Program-made: the position numbers and the translations under genes
Shown here: positions 20,395-30,422 of the stretch, in pieces
How positions within the stretch are numbered: position 1 is the first letter of the stretch
How the letters are laid out: each line of letters begins with the position of its first letter
DNA from: Parabacteroides distasonis ATCC 8503
Lineage (GTDB): Bacteria > Bacteroidota > Bacteroidia > Bacteroidales > Tannerellaceae
Length of the DNA stretch: 64,000 nt
Assembly: GCF_000012845.1 (NCBI RefSeq)
Contig: NC_009615.1
Location: 4,590,501 to 4,654,500, forward strand
Direction: 5' to 3'
Notes under the pieces: model-generated
Told to the model about the DNA's origin: nothing
The model's input: the letters and a program-made list of their open reading frames with translations, nothing else
The model's database searches: none

Positions 20395-21666
20395 ATGAAA
20401 GTAGACGTTTTGTTAGGATTGCAATGGGGCGACGAGGGCAAAGGCAAGGTTGTCGATGTGCTGACTCCGAATTACGATGTGGTAACTCGTTTTCAAGGAG
20501 GCCCTAATGCCGGACATACATTGGAGTTTAACGGGGAAAAGTATGTGTTACGTTCGATTCCTTCCGGTATTTTCCAAGGTGGAAAGATAAACGTAATCGG
20601 TAACGGTGTCGTTCTGGACCCGTTATTGTTCAAGCAGGAAGCGGAATCATTGGCAGCGAGTGGTCACGATATCACCAAGCAGCTTTATATCTCTAAGAAA
20701 GCTCACCTAATTTTACCTACTCACCGGATCTTGGATGCCGCTTACGAGGCCGCAAAAGGTTCCGGAAAGATCGGTACGACAGGAAAGGGTATCGGCCCGA
20801 CTTATACGGATAAGATTAGCCGTAACGGTGTTCGTGTGGGCGATTTGTTGCATAACTTCGAAGAGAAATATGCGGCCGCTAAAGCAAAACATGAAGCGAT
20901 CTTGCGTTCATTGAACTATGAATATGATATAACCGAGATGGAGGCTCAATGGCTGGAGGCCTTGAACTACCTCAGACAATTCAAATTGATTGATAGCGAG
21001 CATGTCATCAATAACTATTTGAAGGAAGGCAAGTCGGTCTTGGCGGAAGGCGCTCAAGGTACGATGCTGGATATAGACTTCGGTTCTTATCCATTCGTGA
21101 CTTCCTCTAACACGATCTGTGCCGGATGTTGTACGGGACTGGGGGTTTCTCCCCGGAATATCGGTGAGGTATATGGAATCTTCAAGGCTTATTGTACACG
21201 TGTAGGTAGCGGTCCGTTCCCGACCGAGTTGTTTGATGAGGTGGGAGATAAGATCGGTCAATTAGGCCATGAGTTCGGTGCGGTTACGGGACGTAAACGC
21301 CGTTGTGGCTGGATTGATTTGGTAGCCTTGAGATATGCCGTGATGATCAACGGTGTAAGCCAATTGATCATGATGAAGAGTGATGTGTTAGATACCTTCG
21401 ATACGATCAAGGCTTGCGTGGCTTATAAGATGAACGGTGTCGAGACTAATGAGTTCCCGTATGAGATCGATGATACGATCGAACCTGTATACGTGGAATT
21501 ACCGGGTTGGAAGACGGATATGACGAAGATGCGGAGCGAGGACGAGTTCCCTGAGGAGTTCAACGCTTACCTTTCTTTCTTGGAGGAAGAACTGGGTGTG
21601 CCTGTGAAGATCGTTTCCGTAGGACCGGATCGTGAACAGACGATTGTCAGATATACAGAAGAATAA
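20395..21666 (+). CDS. purA: Adenylosuccinate synthetase
   Basis: 423 residues. It joins IMP and aspartate with GTP, the first committed step to AMP. The GTP-binding N-terminus LLGLQWGDEGKGKVVD with the catalytic Asp, FQGGPNAGHTLE, the IMP site TTGKGIGPTY and the GRKRRCGW arginine loop are all intact. A terminator follows. Confidence 0.96.
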   Translation: MKVDVLLGLQWGDEGKGKVVDVLTPNYDVVTRFQGGPNAGHTLEFNGEKYVLRSIPSGIFQGGKINVIGNGVVLDPLLFKQEAESLAASGHDITKQLYISKKAHLILPTHRILDAAYEAAKGSGKIGTTGKGIGPTYTDKISRNGVRVGDLLHNFEEKYAAAKAKHEAILRSLNYEYDITEMEAQWLEALNYLRQFKLIDSEHVINNYLKEGKSVLAEGAQGTMLDIDFGSYPFVTSSNTICAGCCTGLGVSPRNIGEVYGIFKAYCTRVGSGPFPTELFDEVGDKIGQLGHEFGAVTGRKRRCGWIDLVALRYAVMINGVSQLIMMKSDVLDTFDTIKACVAYKMNGVETNEFPYEIDDTIEPVYVELPGWKTDMTKMRSEDEFPEEFNAYLSFLEEELGVPVKIVSVGPDREQTIVRYTEE

Positions 21667-21684
21667 ACTCGTTATAAATCGTAC

Positions 21685-21734
21685 AAAATGGCAGAAGACC
21701 ACATTCCTCAAGGGGTGTCTCCTGCCATTTTTGT
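21685..21734 (+). terminator. Terminator of purA
   Basis: Arms AAAATGGCAG (21685-21694) and CTGCCATTTT (21722-21731) with a T-rich end, 19 nt after purA. Confidence 0.75.
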
Positions 21735-21786
21735 CTTTGGCAAACTTTTTGTCGTTGTTTTATAAAACTAAATAAGATAGAAATTT

Positions 21787-22473
21787 ATGAGCATGTATTG
21801 GATTATATTTATTGGATTTGCGCTATTGAGTTGGCTGGTGTCATCCCGTCTTCAGGGCAAGTTTGAGAAGTATTCGAAAATTCCTATGCCGAATGGCATG
21901 ACAGGAAAAGATGTCGCAGAGAAGATGTTGCATGACAATGGTATCTATGATGTAAAGGTGATTTCTACACCCGGACATCTGACGGACCATTACAATCCCG
22001 CTAACCAGACGGTGAACTTGAGTGAGTCGGTTTATTATAGCAATAGTATCGCCGCCGCTGCGGTTGCCGCCCATGAGTGCGGTCACGCTGTGCAGCATGC
22101 TACCGCTTACGCTCCGTTGAGAATGCGTTCGGCTTTGGTTCCGGTTGTTAGTTTCGCCTCAAATATCATGACATGGGTGTTGCTGGGTGGTATGTTATTA
22201 TTGCATACGTTTCCTCAGTTATTGTTATTCGGTATAATCTTGTTCGCTACGACTACGCTATTTAGCTTTATCACGCTTCCGGTCGAGATCAATGCGAGCC
22301 AACGTGCTTTGGCGTGGTTGAGCAATGCCGGTATAACAAATGCTTATACGCATGATAAGGCAGAGGATGCTTTACGTTCCGCCGCTTATACGTACGTGGT
22401 CGCTGCGTTAGGTTCGCTTGCTACATTATTATATTATATAATGATATTCTTGGGGGGAAGAAGCCGGGATTGA
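21787..22473 (+). CDS. Zinc metallopeptidase of the YugP family
   Basis: 228-residue membrane protein: one N-terminal helix, then AAAAVAAHECGHAVQH (HExxH zinc motif), then two or three more helices and a final membrane helix at the C-terminus. This layout matches the Zn-dependent peptidase family 2 (YugP) of unknown physiological substrate. It sits between purA and hisS on the same strand but has its own region upstream. Confidence 0.85.
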   Translation: MSMYWIIFIGFALLSWLVSSRLQGKFEKYSKIPMPNGMTGKDVAEKMLHDNGIYDVKVISTPGHLTDHYNPANQTVNLSESVYYSNSIAAAAVAAHECGHAVQHATAYAPLRMRSALVPVVSFASNIMTWVLLGGMLLLHTFPQLLLFGIILFATTTLFSFITLPVEINASQRALAWLSNAGITNAYTHDKAEDALRSAAYTYVVAALGSLATLLYYIMIFLGGRSRD

Positions 22474-22500
22474 TAAGCCTCGGAAGAGGCTTTCCATGGA

Positions 22501-22575
22501 TGCCCATTGTAAGGATGTTAGAATGCCCATTGTAAGATGCTTATGACTGCGATTGTAAGCTCCTTACAGTGGGCA
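22501..22575. repeat. Locus-specific repeated word TGCCCATTGTAAG
   Basis: TGCCCATTGTAAG occurs at 22501-22513 and 22524-22536, a partial copy GATTGTAAG at 22551-22559, and an inverted copy CTTACAGTGGGCA at 22563-22575. The inverted copy can pair with any of the forward ones, giving alternative hairpins. It may terminate the peptidase transcript before hisS. Confidence 0.6.
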
Positions 22576-22610
22576 TTGTTATTTTCTTATTTATTTCGAG
22601 CAAAAAACAT

Positions 22611-22618
22611 TACCTTTG
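22611..22618 (+). promoter_or_regulatory. -7 element for hisS
   Basis: TACCTTTG matches TAnnTTTG 32 nt upstream of the chosen hisS start. The -33 side is weak (TTTC at 22594-22597). Confidence 0.6.
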
Positions 22619-22649
22619 CGGCCAGAATAATCATTTAAAACATAAGATC

Positions 22650-24005
22650 ATGCAAAAACCTTCCATACCCAAAGGTACTCGGGATTTTTCGCCGGAGGAA
22701 ATGGCGAAACGTAATTATATATTCAACACGATCCGTGAAGTATTTCACTTGTATGGCTTCCAGCAAATAGAGACTCCTGCCATGGAGAACCTTTCTACAT
22801 TGATGGGTAAATATGGCGAGGAAGGGGATAAGCTCCTTTTCAAGATATTGAATTCCGGTGATTGTTTCGCTGGTATCTCGGATGAGGAGTTAATGGAAAA
22901 GAACCCGTTGAGATTTGCTGCTAAGGCTTGTGAGAAAGGCTTGCGTTATGATTTGACCGTTCCGTTCGCCCGTTACGTGGTACAACATCGTAATGAGATC
23001 AGTTTTCCGTTCAAACGTTACCAGATCCAACCGGTTTGGCGTGCCGATCGTCCGCAAAAGGGACGTTACCGGGAGTTCTACCAATGTGATGGCGACGTTG
23101 TGGGTTCTGATTCCTTGATCAATGAGGTGGAACTGATCCAGATTATGGACGAGGTGTTCCATCGTTTTGGCATTCGTGTGTGTATCAAGATGAACAATCG
23201 TAAGATCCTTTCCGGTATTGCCGAAATCATAGGCGAGGCGGATAAGATCGTAGACATTACGGTAGCTATCGACAAGCTGGATAAGATTGGCTTGGACAAC
23301 GTGAATGAAGAGCTTCGTTCCAAGGGTTTACCCGAGGAGGCGATCGAGCGTTTGCAGCCGATCATTATGCTGCAGGGTTCAAATCAAGAAAAGATCGCTA
23401 CCTTGAAAAAGGTATTATCTGCGTCTGAGACTGGTTTGAAAGGTGTAGCCGAATTGGATTTTATTTTGGAGCGCATCTCTCATACGTCAATCCGTGCGGA
23501 ATTAGAGCTTGATCTGACATTAGCTCGCGGCTTAAACTATTATACAGGTGCGATTTTCGAGGTGAAAGCCTTGGACGTACAGATCGGTAGTATCACGGGT
23601 GGTGGTCGCTATGACAACCTGACAGGGGTATTTGGCATGGAAGGCGTATCTGGTGTCGGTTTCTCTTTCGGCGCTGATCGTATCTTTGATGTATTGAACC
23701 AATTGGATTTATATCCGGAAGGATCTTTGAAGACTACACAGCTTCTATTCGTGAACTTCGGACAGAAAGAGGAGATTCATTTATTGCCGCTGATCGCTAA
23801 GGTTCGTAAGGCGGGGATTCGTACAGAGCTATATCCTGAGTCTACTAAGATGAAAAAGCAAATGGGATATGCGGACGCTAAGAAAATCCCGTTCGTTGCG
23901 ATAGTCGGAGAGAATGAGATGGCCGAGAATAAAATCAACTTAAAGAATATGCTCACGGGTGAGCAAACCCTTGTGACTATCGAGGAGCTGATAGAACGCT
24001 TTTAG
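22650..24005 (+). CDS. hisS: Histidyl-tRNA synthetase
   Basis: 451 residues from the ATG at 22650. The in-frame ATG at 22569 is rejected because it lies upstream of the -7 box. This is a class II synthetase: motif 1 around [15 protein letters not shown], motif 2 as [20 protein letters not shown], histidine-specific loops [14 protein letters not shown] and [10 protein letters not shown], and motif 3 [13 protein letters not shown]. The C-terminal anticodon-binding domain starts near 360. Confidence 0.95.
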
Positions 24006-24022
24006 AGAATAGTGGATTATGG

Positions 24023-24094
24023 AACACGGACTACACGGATGACACGGTATTTGTATTTATCCGTGTGTTCCGTGTCATCCGTGTAGTCCGTGTT
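24023..24094. repeat. Perfect 25-bp inverted repeat after hisS
   Basis: Arms 24023-24047 and 24070-24094 are exact complements made of CCGTGT-type words (CCGTGTCATCCGTGTAGTCC). They would form a very stable hairpin with a 22-nt loop, though only a short T stretch follows. It probably serves as hisS terminator or mRNA end protector. Confidence 0.7.
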
Positions 24095-24130
24095 TAAATG
24101 GTTCTAAACTTATAAATTAATGAAACGACC

Positions 24131-25561
24131 ATGAAAATACCTGTTTTTATACTCTCAATATCTTTATACCTTTCTTCCTGCTCTTTCACCCCCCGTGCCG
24201 AGTGGGTAACGACAACCGAGAATACCCCTTGGGCTGAGCAACCCGATCTGATCTCCGCCCTTGCGGATACGATACCTAATATTGATATAACAATTCTAAC
24301 AGAAAAGCATCAACAACAAATTGATGGTTTCGGAGCCTGTTTTAATGAATTAGGTTGGCTTTCCTTGAGTAAGCTGGAGCCAAGTGTACGTGAGGAAATC
24401 ATGGAAGAGCTTTTTTTCCCCGGAGTCGGAGCCAACTTCACGATTTGCCGGATGCCTGTAGGAGCAAATGATTTCTCCCGTGATTGGTATTCGTATGACG
24501 AGGTAGACGGTGATTTCACAATGGAACATTTTACCATCGCCAATGACCAACAAACGTTGATTCCTTTTATCAAGAACGCTCGGAAGTATCAGCCAGACTT
24601 ACGCTTGTGGGCTTCCCCGTGGTGCCCTCCCGCTTGGATGAAATATAACAAACACTATGCCTCTGCCTATACGGGTGAGAATTATGACGAGAAGTATCGA
24701 AATGGTTTGTCGGCCGATAAGGTCGGCCATGAAGGTACGGATATGTTTATCCAAGACTCTCTTTACCTGAAAGCCTATGCCCTCTATTTCTCTAAATTTA
24801 TCGAGGCCTATAAGAAACACGGAATTCCAATCTTTGCCATAATGCCCCAGAACGAGTTCAACTCTGCGCAAATATTCCCGAGTTGTTGTTGGACATCGGC
24901 TTCTTTGGCTAATTTTATCGGTAATTATCTCGGGCCGGCCATGCAGGTTCAAGGAGTGGATATTATGTTCGGCACGATGGAACGTGCGAATGAGTCGCTT
25001 GTTGATACGGTATTGACAGATCCCGCTAGTGGTAAATATGTAAAAGGTGTCGGTTTCCAATGGGCGGGTAAGGGAGCTATCGCCGGAATCCACAAACGTT
25101 ATCCCGGGTTGAAGCTTTACCAAACCGAGCAAGAATGTGGAGATGGCAAGAACGATTGGAAGGGTGCCATGTATTCTTGGGGGTTGATGCGACATTTTCT
25201 GGATAATGGCGTTTCTGCCTATATGTATTGGAATATATCTTTGGAAAATGGAGGGATCAGTCGTTGGGGATGGGCGCAAAACTCATTGGTTGTCGTAGAT
25301 CCGCAAACCAAGAGCTATCGATATACTCCGGAATACTACGTGATGAAACATGTCAGCCATTATGTCCAGCCCGGTGCATATAAATTAGAAACGGAAGGAG
25401 CCTATACGAATCTGCTGGCATTCCGTAACCCGGATAACAGTATCGCCTTGATTATCGCCAATGAGACCAGTGATGATCGTTCCCTTTCCATCCGCATAGG
25501 CGATCGAGTCTATACTCCGATCGTAAAAGCATATTCCATGAATACGCTGCTGGTCGATTGA
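24131..25561 (+). CDS. Glycoside hydrolase family 30 lipoprotein
   Basis: 476 residues. The signal MKIPVFILSISLYLSSCS ends in a lipobox cysteine (residue 17), so it is an envelope lipoprotein, probably at the outer membrane. The catalytic barrel has the GH30 pattern: DGFGACFNELGWLS, acid/base Glu in MPQNEFN and nucleophile Glu in LYQTEQECGDG; ASPWCPPAWMKYN also fits. Family members act on glucosylceramide or on beta-1,6-glucans. No SusC/D genes are adjacent. Confidence 0.85.
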   Translation: MKIPVFILSISLYLSSCSFTPRAEWVTTTENTPWAEQPDLISALADTIPNIDITILTEKHQQQIDGFGACFNELGWLSLSKLEPSVREEIMEELFFPGVGANFTICRMPVGANDFSRDWYSYDEVDGDFTMEHFTIANDQQTLIPFIKNARKYQPDLRLWASPWCPPAWMKYNKHYASAYTGENYDEKYRNGLSADKVGHEGTDMFIQDSLYLKAYALYFSKFIEAYKKHGIPIFAIMPQNEFNSAQIFPSCCWTSASLANFIGNYLGPAMQVQGVDIMFGTMERANESLVDTVLTDPASGKYVKGVGFQWAGKGAIAGIHKRYPGLKLYQTEQECGDGKNDWKGAMYSWGLMRHFLDNGVSAYMYWNISLENGGISRWGWAQNSLVVVDPQTKSYRYTPEYYVMKHVSHYVQPGAYKLETEGAYTNLLAFRNPDNSIALIIANETSDDRSLSIRIGDRVYTPIVKAYSMNTLLVD

Positions 25562-25663
25562 TAATCCTTTTGAGAGATGCAAAAAGACAAGTTGTCAGTT
25601 ATCTCTTCGGATATTTGTCTATTTCGTCCGAAATATTGTCAGTCGAACTCGGGTGAATACGTT

Positions 25664-25680
25664 TGGCACACTATTCGCAT
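25664..25680 (+). promoter_or_regulatory. Sigma-54-like -24/-12 element upstream of groES
   Basis: TGGCACACTATTCGCAT matches the RpoN consensus TGGCAC-N5-TTGCW except at two positions. GG at 25665-25666 and GC at 25677-25678 keep the required spacing. It lies about 70 nt upstream of groES. No CIRCE-type inverted repeat is seen. Confidence 0.5.
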
Positions 25681-25750
25681 AGACTTAGGCGTGAACACAA
25701 AGTTCATAAACTAAAAACGTAATATTATTAACATTTAAAATACCAAGAAA

Positions 25751-26020
25751 ATGAACATTAGACCATTAGCAGACCGCGTGCTGATTAAGCCGGCCGCTGC
25801 GGAAGAGAAAACATTAGGTGGAATTATTATTCCTGACTCAGCAAAGGAAAAGCCTTTAAAGGGTGAGATTGTAGCCGTAGGTAACGGAACGAAAGACGAG
25901 GAGATGGTTGTAAAGGTTGGTGATAACGTATTGTATGGTAAGTATGCAGGTACGGAAATCGAACTAGATGGTGAGAAATACTTGATCATGCGCCAAGCAG
26001 ACGTTTTAGCTATTATCTAA
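25751..26020 (+). CDS. groES: Co-chaperonin GroES
   Basis: 89 residues, a Cpn10 without extra domains. The start [12 protein letters not shown] [12 protein letters not shown], the mobile loop region [17 protein letters not shown] and the roof loop are typical. It caps the GroEL chamber in the cytosol. groEL starts 40 nt downstream, so they form the standard operon. Confidence 0.97.
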   Translation: MNIRPLADRVLIKPAAAEEKTLGGIIIPDSAKEKPLKGEIVAVGNGTKDEEMVVKVGDNVLYGKYAGTEIELDGEKYLIMRQADVLAII

Positions 26021-26033
26021 TTCATTTTTATAA

Positions 26034-27701
<1,668 letters not shown>

Positions 27702-27726
27702 TCGACTCCCGTGATTAATGATATGG

Positions 27727-27759
27727 GCGGCCGTTCCGGAAGGGACGGTCGCTTTTTTT
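27727..27759 (+). terminator. Terminator of groES-groEL
   Basis: Stem GCGGCCGTTCC / GGGACGGTCGC (27727-27737 with 27742-27752, G-U pairs allowed), four-base loop, then seven T. Confidence 0.85.
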
Positions 27760-27766
27760 ATTTTCA

Positions 27767-27800
27767 TTTGCTTGCTAATTGGAAAAAACGATTACCTTTG
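27767..27800 (+). promoter_or_regulatory. Promoter of tRNA-Leu and the ECF sigma gene
   Basis: TACCTTTG at 27793-27800, with TTTG at 27767-27770 or TTG at 27772-27774 (18-nt spacer) upstream. It lies 44 nt before the tRNA. Confidence 0.65.
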
Positions 27801-27844
27801 TATGCGCAATACCGATAGGTTGCGCTTCAGAATGATTAAAAAAA

Positions 27845-27928
27845 GCCCAGGTGGCGGAATTGGTAGACGCGCTCGTTTCAGGTGCGAGTGGTTTTGCGAT
27901 CGTGCAGGTTCGAGTCCTGTTCTGGGCA
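27845..27928 (+). tRNA. tRNA-Leu (anticodon CAG)
   Basis: 84-nt class II tRNA with a long variable arm. Acceptor GCCCAGG pairs with TCTGGGC, the anticodon loop TTCAGGT gives CAG, and the T arm contains GGTTCGAGTCC. CCA is not encoded. An ECF sigma gene starts 18 nt later with no terminator between. Confidence 0.95.
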
Positions 27929-27946
27929 CTTCCCAAAATAGAAAAA

Positions 27947-28498
27947 ATGCAATCCTATACAGAAGACGAAATTGTAGTACAGCTCCGGGACCCGGCCCGA
28001 CAACGTGAGGCCTTCGCTAAGGTCGTAAGCTTGTATGGCGAGAAGTTGTATTGGCATATACGAAAGATGGTACTGGATCATGAGGATGCGAACGACTTAC
28101 TCCAAAATACGTTTTTGAAAGCTTGGACGAACATTGAGCTTTTTCGTGGCGAGGCCAAATTATCTACATGGCTTTATAAGATCGCGATCAACGAGTGCAT
28201 TACTTTCCTAAACAAACAGCGAAATATGAATAACGTATCTATCGACGATGCGGATACCTTTTTGCTGGAACGTTTGAAAGGGGATGAATACTTCGATGGT
28301 GACGAGATACAGGTAAGATTGCAAAACGCTATTCTTACCTTGCCAGAGAAACAACGCTTGGTTTTCAATATGAAGTATAACGAGGAGATGAAGTACGAGG
28401 AGATGTCCGAGATACTAGGTACCTCTGTCGGGGCTTTGAAGGCCTCGTATCATCATGCGGTGAAAAAAATCGAGGAGTTTTTAACAAAAGAGGTTTAA
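27947..28498 (+). CDS. ECF-type RNA polymerase sigma factor
   Basis: 183 residues from the ATG at 27947; the longer frame from 27851 would run through the tRNA and is rejected. Sigma region 2 is seen in DHEDANDLLQNTFLKAWTNI and GEAKLSTWLYKIAINE. Region 4 is seen in LPEKQRLVFNMKYNEEMKYE with the recognition helix GTSVGALKASYHHAVKKI. It likely pairs with the membrane protein encoded next (28546). The signal it answers is not known. Confidence 0.85.
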   Translation: MQSYTEDEIVVQLRDPARQREAFAKVVSLYGEKLYWHIRKMVLDHEDANDLLQNTFLKAWTNIELFRGEAKLSTWLYKIAINECITFLNKQRNMNNVSIDDADTFLLERLKGDEYFDGDEIQVRLQNAILTLPEKQRLVFNMKYNEEMKYEEMSEILGTSVGALKASYHHAVKKIEEFLTKEV

Positions 28499-28545
28499 AC
28501 CTTTTGCCCGAATCGCTGTCAAAGCAATATAAAAAGAGAAAAAGT

Positions 28546-28938
28546 ATGAAAAAAGAAGAAAACAACCTAGATCGCTTGAAAGGAACTAATCCTTTCACTG
28601 TACCGGAAGGGTATATGGAAGGGCTTACGGAGCGGATCATGAGTCAGCTCCCCGAGAAGCAGGAGGAGAGGGCGAAACGGATTTCCTTGATGGATCGTGT
28701 TCGTCCGTGGTTGTACATGGCTGCGGTATTCGCTGGTCTTGGTTTGTTTTTCAAGGCTATCGTGGGAATAAACGGTTCCGATGGTAGTACTGCGTCTGAT
28801 TCTTTACTGGTCCGGACGGAAGTCCCGACAACGGCTTTAGACGCTATTGAAGCGGAAGAAGATGAGGAGTATTTGGAGTATTTGGAAGCTCAGTACGCCA
28901 ATTATCTCTTAGATGAGGAACTTTCCTATTCTGAATAA
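28546..28938 (+). CDS. Predicted membrane partner of the ECF sigma factor
   Basis: 130 residues. A cytosolic N-terminus (about 50 residues, with NPFTVPEGYMEGLTERIM) is followed by one membrane helix (PWLYMAAVFAGLGLFFKAIV) and an acidic tail rich in Glu and Tyr. The position behind an ECF sigma gene and the single-pass topology suggest an anti-sigma-like role, but there is no recognisable anti-sigma domain. The ATG at 28546 is preferred over 28504 because an A/G-rich stretch precedes it. Confidence 0.6.
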   Translation: MKKEENNLDRLKGTNPFTVPEGYMEGLTERIMSQLPEKQEERAKRISLMDRVRPWLYMAAVFAGLGLFFKAIVGINGSDGSTASDSLLVRTEVPTTALDAIEAEEDEEYLEYLEAQYANYLLDEELSYSE

Positions 28939-28984
28939 AGTTTAAAATAGTAATTTTATCGAAGATTTTTGTAATAATACTTGT

Positions 28985-29458
28985 ATGAATAAAATATTTT
29001 TCATTACATTTGTAGCGATTTCGGTTCTACTCTCTTTCAATGCTACGGCACAAGAGAAGAAAGAGCAAAGACATTTTGATAGAGAGGCATTCGAAGCAAG
29101 GCGGAATGCTTTTATTACGGCTGAAGTTGGCCTTACACCTGAGGAAGCTGCACAATTTATTCCTTTATGCAATGAGTTGCGACAGAAAAAATTTGAGGTA
29201 GGTCGTGAATGTCGTAAGTTATCAAAAGAAATTCGACATAAGGAGAATCCGACAGATGCTGATTATAACAAAGTGATAGACGAATGTCTGGATGTTGAGA
29301 TAAAAGAGGCACAGTTGGAAAAAGAGTATTTTGAGAGATTCAAGAAGATACTTTCTCCCGAAAAGGTCTATAAGTACCGAAATGCGGAATATAAGTTTGT
29401 CCGGAATTTCATGAAGAGTGGTCGGGACAATAAAAAGGAAGAAAAACAGAAAAAGTAA
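28985..29458 (+). CDS. Small periplasmic helical protein, third gene of the sigma cluster
   Basis: 157 residues with a clear signal peptide (MNKIFFITFVAISVLLSFNATAQ). The mature part is highly charged and helical, with GLTPEEAAQFIPLCNELRQKK and a later EYFERFKKILSPEKVYKY helix. This resembles the Spy/CpxP-like LTxxQ chaperone arrangement, seen often beside ECF sigma genes in Bacteroidota. The assignment is by shape and context only. Confidence 0.6.
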   Translation: MNKIFFITFVAISVLLSFNATAQEKKEQRHFDREAFEARRNAFITAEVGLTPEEAAQFIPLCNELRQKKFEVGRECRKLSKEIRHKENPTDADYNKVIDECLDVEIKEAQLEKEYFERFKKILSPEKVYKYRNAEYKFVRNFMKSGRDNKKEEKQKK

Positions 29459-29516
29459 AATATTATCATTATTTGTGTTTTTTGTTTAGATTTAGTTTTG
29501 GCGTTTAAGTTAAGGG

Positions 29517-29552
29517 AGGGGTGGCGACGTGATGTCGGTTCCCCTTTTGTTT
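29517..29552 (+). terminator. Terminator after the sigma cluster
   Basis: Stem AGGGG...CGAC / GTCG...CCCCT with a three-base internal mismatch, followed by TTTTGTTTT. Confidence 0.6.
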
Positions 29553-29568
29553 TGCCCTTATCCTTGCT

Positions 29569-30354
29569 TTATAAGCCTTTGGCCTTGGCTTCATTCCACA
29601 GTTGATCCATTTCCTCCAATGTCATATCTTTCAAGGAACGACCTTCTTGGATCGTGTGCTCCTCTAGATAATTAAAACGGCGGATAAACTTCTGGTTCGT
29701 GCGTTCCAATGCGTTGTCCGGATTTATTTTGTATAGGCGGGCAGCGTTGATCAAGCTAAAGAAGAGATCTCCGAACTCAGCTTCCATCTTATCTGCGTCC
29801 ATCCTGTCTATCTCGGTTTTCAACTCATTAAATTCCTCCTGTACCTTATCCCATACTTGATCACGTTGTTCCCAGTCGAAACCTACGTTACGGGCCTTAT
29901 CTTGGATACGATGCGCTTTTACTACGGATGGGAGGGAAGCGGGAACACCCTCCAGTACGGTTTTGTTACCCCCCTTTTCTTTCAACTTAAGCTGCTCCCA
30001 GCTTTGCTCTACCTTTTGAGCGGTATCGGCGGAGGTATCTCCGAATACGTGTGGATGGCGGTAAATCAGTTTCTGGCAAAGGCTGTCGCAGACATCCTTG
30101 ATATCGAAAGCTTCTTTTTCCTCGCCGATCTTGGAGTAAAAGACGATGTGCAATAACAGGTCTCCTAATTCTTTTTTTATGTTTGTGTTATCCTCACGCA
30201 TCAAGGCCTCGCATAGTTCATAGGTTTCCTCGATCGTATTCGTGCGGAGGCTCTCGTTTGTCTGTTTACGATCCCAAGGGCATTTTACCCGTAATTCATC
30301 CAGAATGTCGAGTAATTGCCCGAAGGCTTCCATCTTCTCTTCTCTAGTTGCCAT
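29569..30354 (-). CDS. mazG: Nucleoside triphosphate pyrophosphohydrolase
   Basis: 261 residues with two tandem MazG domains. The N-terminal domain has TIEETYELCEAL and ELGDLLLHIVFYSKI; the C-terminal domain has EFNELKTEI and EAEFGDLFFSLINAAR. MazG hydrolyses NTPs to NMP and PPi and cleans non-canonical nucleotides. It is last in a minus-strand row with dsbD and the pseudouridine synthase, but a hairpin separates it from dsbD. Confidence 0.93.
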   Translation of the reverse strand: MATREEKMEAFGQLLDILDELRVKCPWDRKQTNESLRTNTIEETYELCEALMREDNTNIKKELGDLLLHIVFYSKIGEEKEAFDIKDVCDSLCQKLIYRHPHVFGDTSADTAQKVEQSWEQLKLKEKGGNKTVLEGVPASLPSVVKAHRIQDKARNVGFDWEQRDQVWDKVQEEFNELKTEIDRMDADKMEAEFGDLFFSLINAARLYKINPDNALERTNQKFIRRFNYLEEHTIQEGRSLKDMTLEEMDQLWNEAKAKGL

Positions 30355-30388
30355 ATTATTTACTTATTCTATAATGATTGTAAAAGAA

Positions 30389-30415
30389 AGAGGGCAGGGT
30401 AGAACCCGGCCCTCT
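30389..30415 (-). terminator. Terminator of dsbD
   Basis: Seven-bp stem AGAGGGC / GCCCTCT extended by GGGT / ACCC, with T-rich sequence after it on the minus strand. Confidence 0.6.
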
Positions 30416-30422
30416 GTTTGTT

